A stretch of DNA of 47,754 nt, from assembly GCA_905620505.1 (NCBI GenBank), contig CAJQTN010000024.1, positions 1 through 47,754 of the forward strand, read 5' to 3'. This document shows, in pieces, positions 38,624-47,065 of this stretch. Source of the stretch: an uncultured Pelagibacteraceae bacterium (GTDB taxonomy: Bacteria > Pseudomonadota > Alphaproteobacteria > Pelagibacterales > Pelagibacteraceae). The position numbers were made by a program, and so were the translations under genes. Positions within the stretch are counted from its first letter, which is position 1, and every line of letters starts with the position of its first letter. The notes beneath the pieces are model-generated. The model made no database searches. It was not told the DNA's origin and saw only the letters and a program-made list of their open reading frames with translations.

Positions 38624-39394
38624 CTAATTAAAATTTCTTCTAAGTTGTTCAATTTTTATTCTTTTTACTAAACTTCTCTCTTTATCGTGGAGTAAAGTTA
38701 AATTAATATTTTTATTAGTTTTTACAATTAAAGATTTAATATTTCGAATTTCAATGTTGTCAGCAACGGCTGCTACTGGCCTCTTTTTTGGATCAAGGTT
38801 GGTGAGTTTTATTTTTACTGTATTAGAAATAATTTTTCCTTTCCATCTTCTTGGCCTAAAGGGACTAATTGGAGTTATGGCTAATTTACCAGAGTTAAGT
38901 GAAAGGATTGGTCCGTGTAAGGATAAATTATAAGCGGTGCTGCCTGCAGGTGTGGAAATAAGCACACCATCACCGATTAATTTTTTAATTATTGTTTTAT
39001 TTCCGACTTCCAGTTTTAAAGATGCAGTCTGTTTAGTTTGCCTAAAAAGTGAAATTTCATTTACAGCGATCAATATTTTTTTATGAATTTTACTATTACA
39101 ACTAAGTATTTGAAGTGGATTTATTACAGTTTTTTTTGCCTTTATTATTTTTTTTTCTAAATTCTTTGAAAGATATCTGTTCATAAGGAAACCGTATGTA
39201 CCGCAATTTATTCCATAAAATGGTTTTTTATATTTTAAATATTTCTTTAAAGAATTGAGCATATAACCATCTCCTCCAGCAACTACTATGACATCAGACA
39301 TTTTTGCTGAATTGTTTTGGTATCTTTTTAAAAGTTTTTTTTTTAAATCTTGAGAATTTTTATTTTTATCAAAAGTAAAATGGAATTTAATCAT
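38624..39394 (-). CDS. nadK: NAD kinase
   Basis: Phosphorylates NAD+ to NADP+. The 256 residues contain the GGDG motif at 40-43 (VAGGDGYML), NCGTYGFLMN, and the GDGVLISTPAGSTAYNLSLHGP block in segments, which binds NAD. An in-frame ATG at 39436 lies inside tRNA-Leu and was rejected. The chosen ATG at 39394 gives the usual MIKFHFTF start and begins just 6 bases (all A) after the encoded CCA of tRNA-Leu. Confidence 0.92.
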   Translation of the reverse strand: MIKFHFTFDKNKNSQDLKKKLLKRYQNNSAKMSDVIVVAGGDGYMLNSLKKYLKYKKPFYGINCGTYGFLMNRYLSKNLEKKIIKAKKTVINPLQILSCNSKIHKKILIAVNEISLFRQTKQTASLKLEVGNKTIIKKLIGDGVLISTPAGSTAYNLSLHGPILSLNSGKLAITPISPFRPRRWKGKIISNTVKIKLTNLDPKKRPVAAVADNIEIRNIKSLIVKTNKNINLTLLHDKERSLVKRIKIEQLRRNFN

Positions 39395-39400
39395 TTTTTT

Positions 39401-39485
39401 TGGTGCCCTCGGCCAGACTCGAACTGGCACTCCCAATGGGCAAGGATTTTAAGTCCTTTGTGTCTACCAATTTCACCACGAGGGC
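39401..39485 (-). tRNA. tRNA-Leu (anticodon TAA)
   Basis: A class II tRNA with variable arm GCCCATTGGGAGT. The acceptor GCCCTCG pairs with CGAGGGC, the anticodon loop CTTAAAA reads TAA, the T loop is TTCGAGT, the discriminator is A, and CCA is encoded. nadK follows 6 bases later on the same strand. Confidence 0.97.
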
Positions 39486-39512
39486 ACGTTCTTTCTGTTG
39501 TTATCAGTCACT

Positions 39513-39541
39513 TATATAGTACACGATAAAAGCTACATCAA
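39513..39541 (-). promoter_or_regulatory. Candidate promoter of tRNA-Leu and nadK
   Basis: On the minus strand, TTGATG (39541-39536) and TATATA (39518-39513) are separated by 17 bases, each matching consensus at four of six positions. The start would lie roughly 20 bases before the tRNA. No other promoter is possible between the tRNA and nadK, so both likely share this one. Confidence 0.5.
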
Positions 39542-39552
39542 GGAAAGTTTTC

Positions 39553-39636
39553 CCTTCCCTCAACCTTCCCTCTTTTTATTGAGAGGTACCAAGTGAATTG
39601 GCTTTTATGGTTAATTAATAAGGTTGTACGGGAAGG
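39553..39636. repeat. Short pyrimidine-rich direct and inverted repeats
   Basis: The sequence CCTTCCCTC occurs twice (39553-39561 and 39564-39572) with a 2-base spacer. Inverted copies of its parts occur at 39620-39626 (AAGGTTG) and 39630-39636 (GGGAAGG). A 5-base stem CCTCT/AGAGG lies at 39569-39586. The block sits between the acyltransferase stop and the tRNA-Leu promoter and may act in termination. Confidence 0.4.
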
Positions 39637-39641
39637 AATTG

Positions 39642-40733
39642 TTACTTTCGTGTTAAGCTCATGTTAAAAATTTTATTTGGAATTATTTTTAGTAATAAAG
39701 TTTTTATAGAAGGCTCTAATTTTGCCATTAGAAAAGCCACTAAAATTACTAAGACAATAAATGGTAATGGATAAACAAAACTTGGTAGCTCCAATCCAGA
39801 ATTATGAAGCTTTATAGCTAAACCGGTCACTAGATTTTGATGAATCAAGTAGAGTGGGTAAGAAACAAAACCAAAAAATAATAATACTTTAGACGATAGA
39901 ATGTATCTAAGACTTCTATTAAACAATGGAGCGATGAACAATAAAACCGTTACGGCTGAAGCAATTAAGATTGCTACACTACCACCGTGCATCATGCTTT
40001 GTGCTGGTACAGTAATTAGTGCTATTAAAACTACCGAGTAAATATGACGAGCAGACAAGCGGTGTGTGTATTTATATGAATAAATGCCAAGCAAAAACCA
40101 CCCGTAATAATTAACACCTAAAAATGCTAAAAATTTCTTAGTTAGCAATACATAACTTTGTTCGATTCCAAGTTTAACTAAAATCGTAAGTAACAAGTAT
40201 AAGATGTAAAGTATCAGCAGCCCTTTCAACTCTTTGTCTTTAAACACAAAGAATAATATTGCAGAAAGAAAATAAAACTTAACCTCTATAAAGAGAGACC
40301 AAAAAGATCCATCAAGGACTTGGATATCAACACTTAAAATTTTTGTGAGGAGACCTGGTTGCATAAAGAGAATACTGGGCAAAAAATCTTGTAGGTTTGC
40401 ACTTCCTATTGGTCTTTCTGGTATTAGAAAAGAGCTAAGATACAACAATACGCTAGCGACAAACATTAACGGTGCAAGTCTCAGGTAACGTGAAAAACCA
40501 AACGTTAACATGTTGCTAGATTTATTTAGATTCATGCTCATATAAATCACGTAGCCTGATATAGCAAAAAACAAATAAACACCAAAAAATCCGTAGCTAA
40601 AAAAAATTCTAAGTAATTTAGATTGATCAAAAGTTTCTACTGCCCCCCAATAAGAGTATGCGTGGAAAAAAATAACACATAAGATAGCAACGCCACGTAA
40701 TCCATCGAGGTAACTAATTCGTTTTGTAATCAT
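39642..40733 (-). CDS. Acyltransferase family 3 membrane protein (OafA/YrhL-like)
   Basis: Members O-acylate sugars of lipopolysaccharide, exopolysaccharide or other glycans at the inner membrane. The 363 residues open with the family signature YLDGLRGVAILCVIFFHAY (residues 8-26), whose His is the usual catalytic candidate. Eight to ten further hydrophobic segments follow. It has no C-terminal SGNH hydrolase domain. It lies 92 bases downstream of the SulP gene on the same strand. The acceptor is unknown; a surface glycan is inferred from the family and from nearby glycosyltransferase-like genes. Confidence 0.88.
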   Translation of the reverse strand: MITKRISYLDGLRGVAILCVIFFHAYSYWGAVETFDQSKLLRIFFSYGFFGVYLFFAISGYVIYMSMNLNKSSNMLTFGFSRYLRLAPLMFVASVLLYLSSFLIPERPIGSANLQDFLPSILFMQPGLLTKILSVDIQVLDGSFWSLFIEVKFYFLSAILFFVFKDKELKGLLILYILYLLLTILVKLGIEQSYVLLTKKFLAFLGVNYYGWFLLGIYSYKYTHRLSARHIYSVVLIALITVPAQSMMHGGSVAILIASAVTVLLFIAPLFNRSLRYILSSKVLLFFGFVSYPLYLIHQNLVTGLAIKLHNSGLELPSFVYPLPFIVLVILVAFLMAKLEPSIKTLLLKIIPNKIFNMSLTRK

Positions 40734-40747
40734 GTTTTTTTTCTATT

Positions 40748-40772
40748 AATTTTTTAAAATATTTAAAAAATT
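40748..40772. repeat. A/T-only inverted repeat between SulP and acyltransferase genes
   Basis: An 11-base perfect inverted repeat (AATTTTTTAAA and TTTAAAAAATT) surrounds a 3-base centre in the 92-base gap. It is not followed by a separate T run on either strand. It could be a weak terminator or chance in A/T-rich DNA. Confidence 0.4.
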
Positions 40773-40825
40773 ATGAATATAATCTGGCATAAAAAGTTAT
40801 GGTGATTAAAAGTTTTTCCAGCAAT

Positions 40826-42436
40826 CTATTTTCCAAAAATTCCTAATTTAACATCATAATCAACGGCTACACCGTAATCAGGATCATCATCACTATCGAC
40901 AACGAGTTGCCCTGCTCTACTAAGCAGTTTGTGACAATCACGTGTTAAATGTCTAAGTTTCACTTTTTTTCCAATACTATTATATTTATCAGCAATATCT
41001 TCAATGGCTTTTAAAGCAGACTGATCAATTACTTTTGACCTAGCAAAATCAATAATGATAACATCGGGATCTTCAGATGGTTTAAAAATTTCTATAAAAC
41101 TATTTGTTGAACTAAAAAAAAGAGGTCCTTCTATTTCATAAACCTTAGCACCCTTCTCTCTTATAGATGGTCTTTCAATTGCTCTAATTCTTGAGGCTGA
41201 CTTCCAGGCAAAAACTAACGCTGAGACGATTACACCTACAATTACAGCTACCGCTAAATCTTCAACAACTGTAACAACAGTAACAAGAATAATTACTAGA
41301 GCATCACTTCTTGGGACTAAAAAAAGTATCTTTAATGAATTCCATGCAAAAGTTCCGATAACAACCATAAACATTACACCAACTAATGCAGCAATGGGGA
41401 TTAATTCAATTAAAGAAGATGTGTACAAAATAAATAACAATAAAAATAAAGCTGATACAATTCCAGCAATACGTGTTCTCCCGCCAGATTTAACATTGAT
41501 CATTGATTGTCCAATCATCGCACAACCACCCATTCCTCCAAAAAAACCTGTAACTGTGTTCGCTAAACCTTGGGCTAAACATTCTTGACTTGCTCCACCC
41601 CTTTTGTTTGTGATTTCACCAACTAAGTTTAGTGTCAATAAACTTTCTATCAGTCCAATAGCTGCCAATATAAACGCATAGGGAAAAATTATTTTTAATG
41701 TTGTAAAATCTAACGGTACATCTGGTATTAAAAAATTTGGCAGACCACCTTTAACACTTGCAAGATCACCAACACTTGGAATATCAATTTTAAAGGCTAA
41801 AACTAAAATGGTTGTAGATAAAATTGCAACTAGTGTTGAGGGAAGTGCTTTTGTCAACTTAGGTAGCAACCAAATTATAGACATGGTTAAAACAACAAAT
41901 CCAATTGAGTAAATTAAAGTATTTCCTGTTATCCAAGCAGACTCACCTGTTGCGTTAATTGTTTTAAATTGATTAATTTGAGAAATACCAATTACTATTG
42001 CTAATCCATTTACAAATCCTAACATCACTGGTTGAGGAACCATTCTAATAAACTTTCCTAATTTAAAGATGCCTGCTATTAATTGAATTATTCCCATCAA
42101 AACAACAGTTGCAAATAAATATTGAGCGCCATGATCCATAACTAAAGAAACCATAACAACTGCTAGGGCACCTGTTGCCCCTGAAATCATTCCAGGCCGA
42201 CCGCCAACTAGAGCAGTAATTATACCAACTATAAAAGCAGCATATAAACCTGACAAAGGGGCTACGCCAGCAACAAATGCAAACGCTATAGCCTCTGGTA
42301 CTAAAGCTAAAGCAACTGTTAAACCTGATAATATTTCAACTCTAAACAATGAAAAAGACGCTCCTTCTTTTGGCATATAATCTTGCGCATTAAAACCAAT
42401 GGATTTTACGAATGAAGCTAACGTTGTTTTTGTCAA
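40826..42436 (-). CDS. SulP-family anion transporter with STAS domain
   Basis: Inner-membrane transporter for sulfate, bicarbonate or another anion. The 536 residues contain SulP signatures: SGLTVALALVPEAIAFA near residue 34, GLYAAFIVGIITALVGG in segments, and the central GGMGGCAMIGQSMINV-like segment. About 10-14 hydrophobic helices are followed by a C-terminal STAS domain (about 430-520) with IIDFARSKVIDQSAL. The frame begins with TTG at 42436 and no Shine-Dalgarno; an ATG at 42376 would remove 20 residues and is a real alternative. The substrate cannot be told from sequence. Confidence 0.9.
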   Translation of the reverse strand: MTKTTLASFVKSIGFNAQDYMPKEGASFSLFRVEILSGLTVALALVPEAIAFAFVAGVAPLSGLYAAFIVGIITALVGGRPGMISGATGALAVVMVSLVMDHGAQYLFATVVLMGIIQLIAGIFKLGKFIRMVPQPVMLGFVNGLAIVIGISQINQFKTINATGESAWITGNTLIYSIGFVVLTMSIIWLLPKLTKALPSTLVAILSTTILVLAFKIDIPSVGDLASVKGGLPNFLIPDVPLDFTTLKIIFPYAFILAAIGLIESLLTLNLVGEITNKRGGASQECLAQGLANTVTGFFGGMGGCAMIGQSMINVKSGGRTRIAGIVSALFLLLFILYTSSLIELIPIAALVGVMFMVVIGTFAWNSLKILFLVPRSDALVIILVTVVTVVEDLAVAVIVGVIVSALVFAWKSASRIRAIERPSIREKGAKVYEIEGPLFFSSTNSFIEIFKPSEDPDVIIIDFARSKVIDQSALKAIEDIADKYNSIGKKVKLRHLTRDCHKLLSRAGQLVVDSDDDPDYGVAVDYDVKLGIFGK

Positions 42437-42562
42437 TTTATGTTTTGTGATGTTTAATTATTTTTTAGGCCTTTTGTGTATATCAATTTTAGCAAGAGGG
42501 CATTAAATTATTTAATATAAAGATTTATTAAATTATAAGATTTAAGGATTAGAGAAATAAAT

Positions 42563-43537
42563 ATGTTTAAAAAAATATTGATTTATAATTCTGGAGGCGG
42601 ATTGGGTGATGCTATTCAGTTATTTCCTCTAATTTTATCACTCAAGAATCACTTTAAAAACTGTGTTTTTTTTTACATAGGAGCGCATCAAAATCATTTT
42701 AATGAAAAATTAAAAGAGTTCAATGTTAATCTAAACACGGTAGATCTTGATTTAGAGTATTTTGGATTTAGGTGGTGGCACTTATTAAAAATTAAAAAAA
42801 AGATTAAAGAAAAAAATTTAGAGAAGTTTGACCTAATAATTGACCTTCAATCAAAACTACGGAATACCCTTGTTTTGAAACAAATTCCTTGCAGTAATTT
42901 TTTTTCTTCTACCTTTAACTTTATTTTTTGCACAAGAAAAAAAGACTATTTAAATAAAGGAAAGAATATATCAATATTTATATTATCAAATTTAGAGATT
43001 TTTTTTAATATGAAAATAAAAAAAGTTGATTTTAGTTTAAAGTCACTTCCAAAAAAATATATTGAAGAAGCAAAAAAATTGCTACCTAATTCAAATTATA
43101 TAGGGTTTTCTCTAACACAAGGAAATCAGTACAGGAAAAAAAACTGGCCAATCGATAACTTTATTAAACTAGCTGAAAAATATATATCTATTGGTAAGAT
43201 AGCAGTTTTTCTTATTGAAAAAAAAGAAGTTGATTTAATAAATTATATAAAAAATAAATTACCAACTTCAATTTTTCCAGAGCATGAAAGTCAAATTTCA
43301 TGTCCTGCACTTGTTACTGCACTAGCGTCAAGATTGGAAAAAATAATAACTATTGATAATGGAGTAATGCACATGGCCTCTCTAGCTAAAATACAGATGA
43401 TAACTTTATTTGGACCAACTAACTCTGAGAAATTTTCTCCACAAAGGGATAATGTAACAATTCTAGATAGCAAAGTACTTTATAACACAAATGATATTTC
43501 TAAAATATCTGTCGAAGATGTTTTTAACTTTTCTTAA
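42563..43537 (+). CDS. Glycosyltransferase family 9 (heptosyltransferase-like)
   Basis: GT9 enzymes transfer heptose or similar sugars from ADP-sugars to lipopolysaccharide core. The 324 residues show the GLGDAIQLFPLILSLK opening near residue 13, DLIIDLQSKLRNTL near the end of the N-domain, and the C-domain donor-site signature TIDNGVMHMASLAK followed by LFGPTN. The exact acceptor is not known. Its stop codon overlaps the end of the CinA-like gene by 14 bases, tail to tail. The 126-base gap upstream, shared with the divergent SulP gene, has a TATAAG (42534-42539) but no clear -35. Confidence 0.85.
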   Translation: MFKKILIYNSGGGLGDAIQLFPLILSLKNHFKNCVFFYIGAHQNHFNEKLKEFNVNLNTVDLDLEYFGFRWWHLLKIKKKIKEKNLEKFDLIIDLQSKLRNTLVLKQIPCSNFFSSTFNFIFCTRKKDYLNKGKNISIFILSNLEIFFNMKIKKVDFSLKSLPKKYIEEAKKLLPNSNYIGFSLTQGNQYRKKNWPIDNFIKLAEKYISIGKIAVFLIEKKEVDLINYIKNKLPTSIFPEHESQISCPALVTALASRLEKIITIDNGVMHMASLAKIQMITLFGPTNSEKFSPQRDNVTILDSKVLYNTNDISKISVEDVFNFS

Positions 43538-44285
43538 ATAATTTAATTTTTTTATTTTTAATAATCTTATTAAGTTTTTTTAAACAAGATTTTAACTGTA
43601 TTTTATTTGATGTTCTCAAAACAACAGAGACACCAACCTTTCCTAGCCTAAAAAAAGGATAGCTACCGATATCAACTTTTTTTAAATATTCATTTTGTAA
43701 TTTCTCTAATTCTAAAGAAATATAGCTTTCTACAGTTTGTAGATTAACAGAGTCACTTATGGTTACAGGGCCTTTAACTAAATATTTTTTTAAATTTCCT
43801 ATCATAGATTTCAAGATTGATGGAACGCCCGGTAAGCACAAAACATTTTTTATTTTGAATCCAGGAGCAGCACTAGATGGGTTGTAAATCAAAGACGAAC
43901 CCTTCGGCATCTTGGCCATTTTTTTTCTTCCGTTGTTAAAATTTTTTTTTCCGTAGTATTTCTCTAATATTGAGTAGGCCTCTTTATTAAATTCATATTT
44001 GACTTTGAAAGCTTTTGAAATTGATAAAGCTGTAATATCGTCATGTGTGGGACCGATACCACCAGTTGTGAAAATGTAATTAAACTTTCTACTTAACTCT
44101 AAAACGTTGTAGATGATTTTTTTTTCTATATCTGGAATAATTCTCACTTCTGCCACTGATATTCCGCAATTAATATTTAACCAATTTGAAATAAATGAAA
44201 CATTTAAATCTTGTGTTCTACCTGATAGAACTTCATTGCCTATAATGAGAATTGCTGCTTTAACTTTTTTTTTAGCTTTTTTCAT
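43524..44285 (-). CDS. CinA-type molybdopterin-binding domain protein
   Basis: The 253 residues correspond to the N-terminal MoCF_biosynth domain of CinA-like proteins: IIGNEVLSGRTQDLN at residues 13-27, TTGGIGPTHDDIT near the middle, and LPGVPSILKSM. In CinA this domain hydrolyses ADP-ribose-type pyrophosphates, while the C-terminal PncC nicotinamide-nucleotide amidase domain is absent here. Its function in this organism is inferred as nucleotide salvage or repair. The start lies 11 bases from the divergent sfsA start. Confidence 0.85.
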   Translation of the reverse strand: MKKAKKKVKAAILIIGNEVLSGRTQDLNVSFISNWLNINCGISVAEVRIIPDIEKKIIYNVLELSRKFNYIFTTGGIGPTHDDITALSISKAFKVKYEFNKEAYSILEKYYGKKNFNNGRKKMAKMPKGSSLIYNPSSAAPGFKIKNVLCLPGVPSILKSMIGNLKKYLVKGPVTISDSVNLQTVESYISLELEKLQNEYLKKVDIGSYPFFRLGKVGVSVVLRTSNKIQLKSCLKKLNKIIKNKKIKLFKKS

Positions 44286-44296
44286 TTGTAAAAATT

Positions 44297-44998
44297 ATGA
44301 ATTTTAAGAATCCATTAATATCAGGACTATTTGTAAAAAGATATAAACGTTTCCTTGCAGACATTTCTGTAAACAATAAAATAATTACCGTTCACTGTGC
44401 AAATTCAGGTTCAATGATGGGTCTATTAAATAAGAACAATAAAGTCTGGTTAACTGAATCAGATAATAAAAAAAGAAAATTAAAATACACTTTAGAAATA
44501 ATGGAGGATAAAGGTTTTAAAGTTGGTGTAAATACACATTTAACTAATAAAATTGTTAACGATGCTTTAGAAAAAAATTTAATTAAAGGTTTCAGTAAAA
44601 ATATTATAATTAAAAGTGAACAGGTTTTTGGTAAAAATACAAGATTTGATTTTTATTTAGAGGATGGGAAAACTAAATCATTTCTTGAAGTTAAAAATGT
44701 AACCTTAAAAAGAAAATCTAAAATTGCAGAATTTCCAGATTCAGTTACCTCTAGGGGAACAAAACATTTAAATGAGCTGATAAATGCTACAAAAAAAGGT
44801 TTTAAATCATATCTTCTCTTTGTGATTCAGAGAGAAGACTGTGATAAATTTATGATTGCAAAAGATATAGATCCTGAATATTCAAAAACATTAATAAAAG
44901 CTATAAAACATAACGTAAAAATTCTTTGCTATGATTGTAAATTTTTGTCAAAAGGAATAATACTAAACAAAAAAATTAAATTTCAAATTAATGAGTGA
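44297..44998 (+). CDS. sfsA: SfsA family nuclease-like protein
   Basis: Originally named for sugar fermentation stimulation; the family has a PD-(D/E)XK-like fold and an OB-fold. The 233 residues contain the N-terminal VKRYKRFLADI, the CANSGSMMGLL segment, DFYLEDG, FLEVKNVTL (likely the nuclease E-x-K pair) and FPDSVTSRGTKHLNEL near residue 147. The biochemical role is still unclear. It heads the sfsA-map-purB-purC operon and overlaps map by 8 bases. Confidence 0.92.
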   Translation: MNFKNPLISGLFVKRYKRFLADISVNNKIITVHCANSGSMMGLLNKNNKVWLTESDNKKRKLKYTLEIMEDKGFKVGVNTHLTNKIVNDALEKNLIKGFSKNIIIKSEQVFGKNTRFDFYLEDGKTKSFLEVKNVTLKRKSKIAEFPDSVTSRGTKHLNELINATKKGFKSYLLFVIQREDCDKFMIAKDIDPEYSKTLIKAIKHNVKILCYDCKFLSKGIILNKKIKFQINE

Positions 44999-45767
44999 TG
45001 ATATTCAGGAAGCATTTGAGCGCACACGAGCTGCAGGAATAATAGCAGCTGGAGCATTAGATGAAGTTGTTAAAATAATAAAACCAGGAATCACAACAAA
45101 CCAGATAGATAGTTTGTGTTATGAGTTTATTAACGATAATGGTGCTTGCTCTGCTCCACTGTTTTACAGAGGGTTTCCTAAATCATGTTGCACTTCACCA
45201 AACCACACCATATGTCACGGCATACCTGGAAACAAAACTTTAATCGATGGAGATATAATTAATGTTGACGTAACATCATTTAAAAATGGTTGGCATGGTG
45301 ATACAAGCCGAATGTTTTATGTAGGTGAAGTTTCTATTAAGGCGCAAAAATTAATAGAGGTCACTTATGGCTCAATGATGAAAGCTATTAAGATCTTGAA
45401 TAAAAAAACATCTCTAGGAGATATTGGTTCAACCATACAAACTTATGTGGAGAAAGAAGGGTTTTCAGTTGTGAGAGATTTCTGTGGACATGGAATTGGG
45501 AAAAAATTTCATCAGGAGCCTAACATTCTACATTACGGAAAAAAAGGAACTGGTCCTAAACTCAAACCTGGTATGATATTCACAGTAGAACCGATGATTA
45601 ATGAAGGTAAATATGAAGCTAAAATGTTAAATGATGGATGGACAGCAGTAACAAAAGACAAAAAATTATCAGCTCAATTTGAGCACACTGTAGGTATAAC
45701 TGAAACAGGATATGAAATTTTTACATTATCAAAAAAAGAATTAAACCACCCACCTTATTCCGTATGA
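44991..45767 (+). CDS. map: Methionine aminopeptidase, type I
   Basis: Removes the initiator Met from nascent proteins. The 258 residues have all five metal ligands: Asp93, Asp104, His167, Glu200 and Glu231, plus His76 of the ICHGIP segment. It lacks an N-terminal zinc-finger extension. The ATG lies within the last codons of sfsA, and the stop overlaps purB by 4 bases. Confidence 0.96.
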   Translation: MSDDIQEAFERTRAAGIIAAGALDEVVKIIKPGITTNQIDSLCYEFINDNGACSAPLFYRGFPKSCCTSPNHTICHGIPGNKTLIDGDIINVDVTSFKNGWHGDTSRMFYVGEVSIKAQKLIEVTYGSMMKAIKILNKKTSLGDIGSTIQTYVEKEGFSVVRDFCGHGIGKKFHQEPNILHYGKKGTGPKLKPGMIFTVEPMINEGKYEAKMLNDGWTAVTKDKKLSAQFEHTVGITETGYEIFTLSKKELNHPPYSV

Positions 45768-47059
45768 TTGATCGATATTCAAGAAAAGAACTAAGAAATA
45801 TTTGGAAAGATGAAAACAAATATAAAATCTGGCTTGATATCGAACTAGCCGCTGCAGAGTCTATGGAAAAATTAAATATTATTCCGAAAGGTGTGGTTAA
45901 AAAAGTTAGATCAAAAGCAAAAATTAACGTTGGCAGAATTTTAAAGATTGAAGAAACAGTTAAACACGATGTTATAGCTTTTTTAACATCAATAACGGAA
46001 AAAGCAGGAAAAGAAGCAAGATTTCTTCACAAAGGAATGACGTCATCTGATGTATTAGATACTTGTTTTAACTTACAATTAAAACAGTCAGGTAAAATTC
46101 TTTTAGATGACATTAAAAATTTATTAGCATCTATTAGAAAGCAAGCTCTTAAACATAAAAAAACTTTATGCATAGGAAGAAGTCACGGAATTCATGCTGA
46201 ACCAACAACATTTGGTTTAAAAATGTTGACCTTTTATCAAGAATTTTTAAGAAATAAAAAAAGACTAGAGAATTCTATTAATGAGATTTCAACATGCGCA
46301 ATATCAGGTGCGGTTGGAACTTTTGCTAATATAGATCCTAGAGTCGAAATTTATGTTGCAAAAAAATTAAAACTAAAAGTTGAACCTATATCAACTCAAA
46401 TTATTCCACGTGACAGACATGCTCAATTTTTTTCAACGTTAGGAATAATAGCTAGTTCAATCGAAAGATTGGCAACAGAAATTAGACACCTGCAAAGAAC
46501 AGAGGTCTTAGAAGTTGAAGAATTTTTTGGTAAAAAACAAAAAGGATCTTCCGCTATGCCACATAAAAAAAATCCTATTTTGAGTGAAAATTTAACTGGT
46601 CTAGCGCGAATGGTGAGATCAGCTGTAATACCTGCGTTGGAAAATGTAGCTCTTTGGCACGAGAGAGATATTTCTCATTCGGCTGTTGAGAGAAATATAG
46701 GCCCAGACGCAACTACAACTTTAGACTTTGCTCTAACAAGATTAAATGGAGTTATAAAAAATTTAAACATATACCCAAAAAATATGCTGAAAAATTTAAA
46801 CTTAACTAATGGTCTATTTTTTTCACAAAGAGTTTTAATAGAATTAACTTCCGTTGGATTCACCAGAGAGGTGGCTTATGGATTAGTTCAGAAGCATGCT
46901 ATGCAATCATGGAATAATGGGTCCTCATTTTATGAAAATATTGCAAATGATCCTAAAATTAACAAAAAACTTCCTGTTAATAAATTAAAAAAGCTTTTTG
47001 ATTTTAGTTACCACACAAAAAGAATTAATATAATTTTCAAAAGAAGTTTAAAAAAATAG
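45764..47059 (+). CDS. purB: Adenylosuccinate lyase
   Basis: Cleaves SAICAR to AICAR in the purine pathway and adenylosuccinate to AMP. The 431 residues include the GMTSSDVLDT region, GRSHGIHAEPTTFG with the catalytic His, and the superfamily signature SSAMPHKKNP near residue 265, with the catalytic Ser in the flexible loop. It is followed after 6 bases by purC, whose product supplies its substrate. Confidence 0.96.
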   Translation: MIDRYSRKELRNIWKDENKYKIWLDIELAAAESMEKLNIIPKGVVKKVRSKAKINVGRILKIEETVKHDVIAFLTSITEKAGKEARFLHKGMTSSDVLDTCFNLQLKQSGKILLDDIKNLLASIRKQALKHKKTLCIGRSHGIHAEPTTFGLKMLTFYQEFLRNKKRLENSINEISTCAISGAVGTFANIDPRVEIYVAKKLKLKVEPISTQIIPRDRHAQFFSTLGIIASSIERLATEIRHLQRTEVLEVEEFFGKKQKGSSAMPHKKNPILSENLTGLARMVRSAVIPALENVALWHERDISHSAVERNIGPDATTTLDFALTRLNGVIKNLNIYPKNMLKNLNLTNGLFFSQRVLIELTSVGFTREVAYGLVQKHAMQSWNNGSSFYENIANDPKINKKLPVNKLKKLFDFSYHTKRINIIFKRSLKK

Positions 47060-47065
47060 ATCCTT

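Noticed and set aside
39395-39436. Longer nadK start at 39436
   Set aside because: It would read through the tRNA-Leu 3' half; the ATG at 39394 gives the conserved N-terminus.
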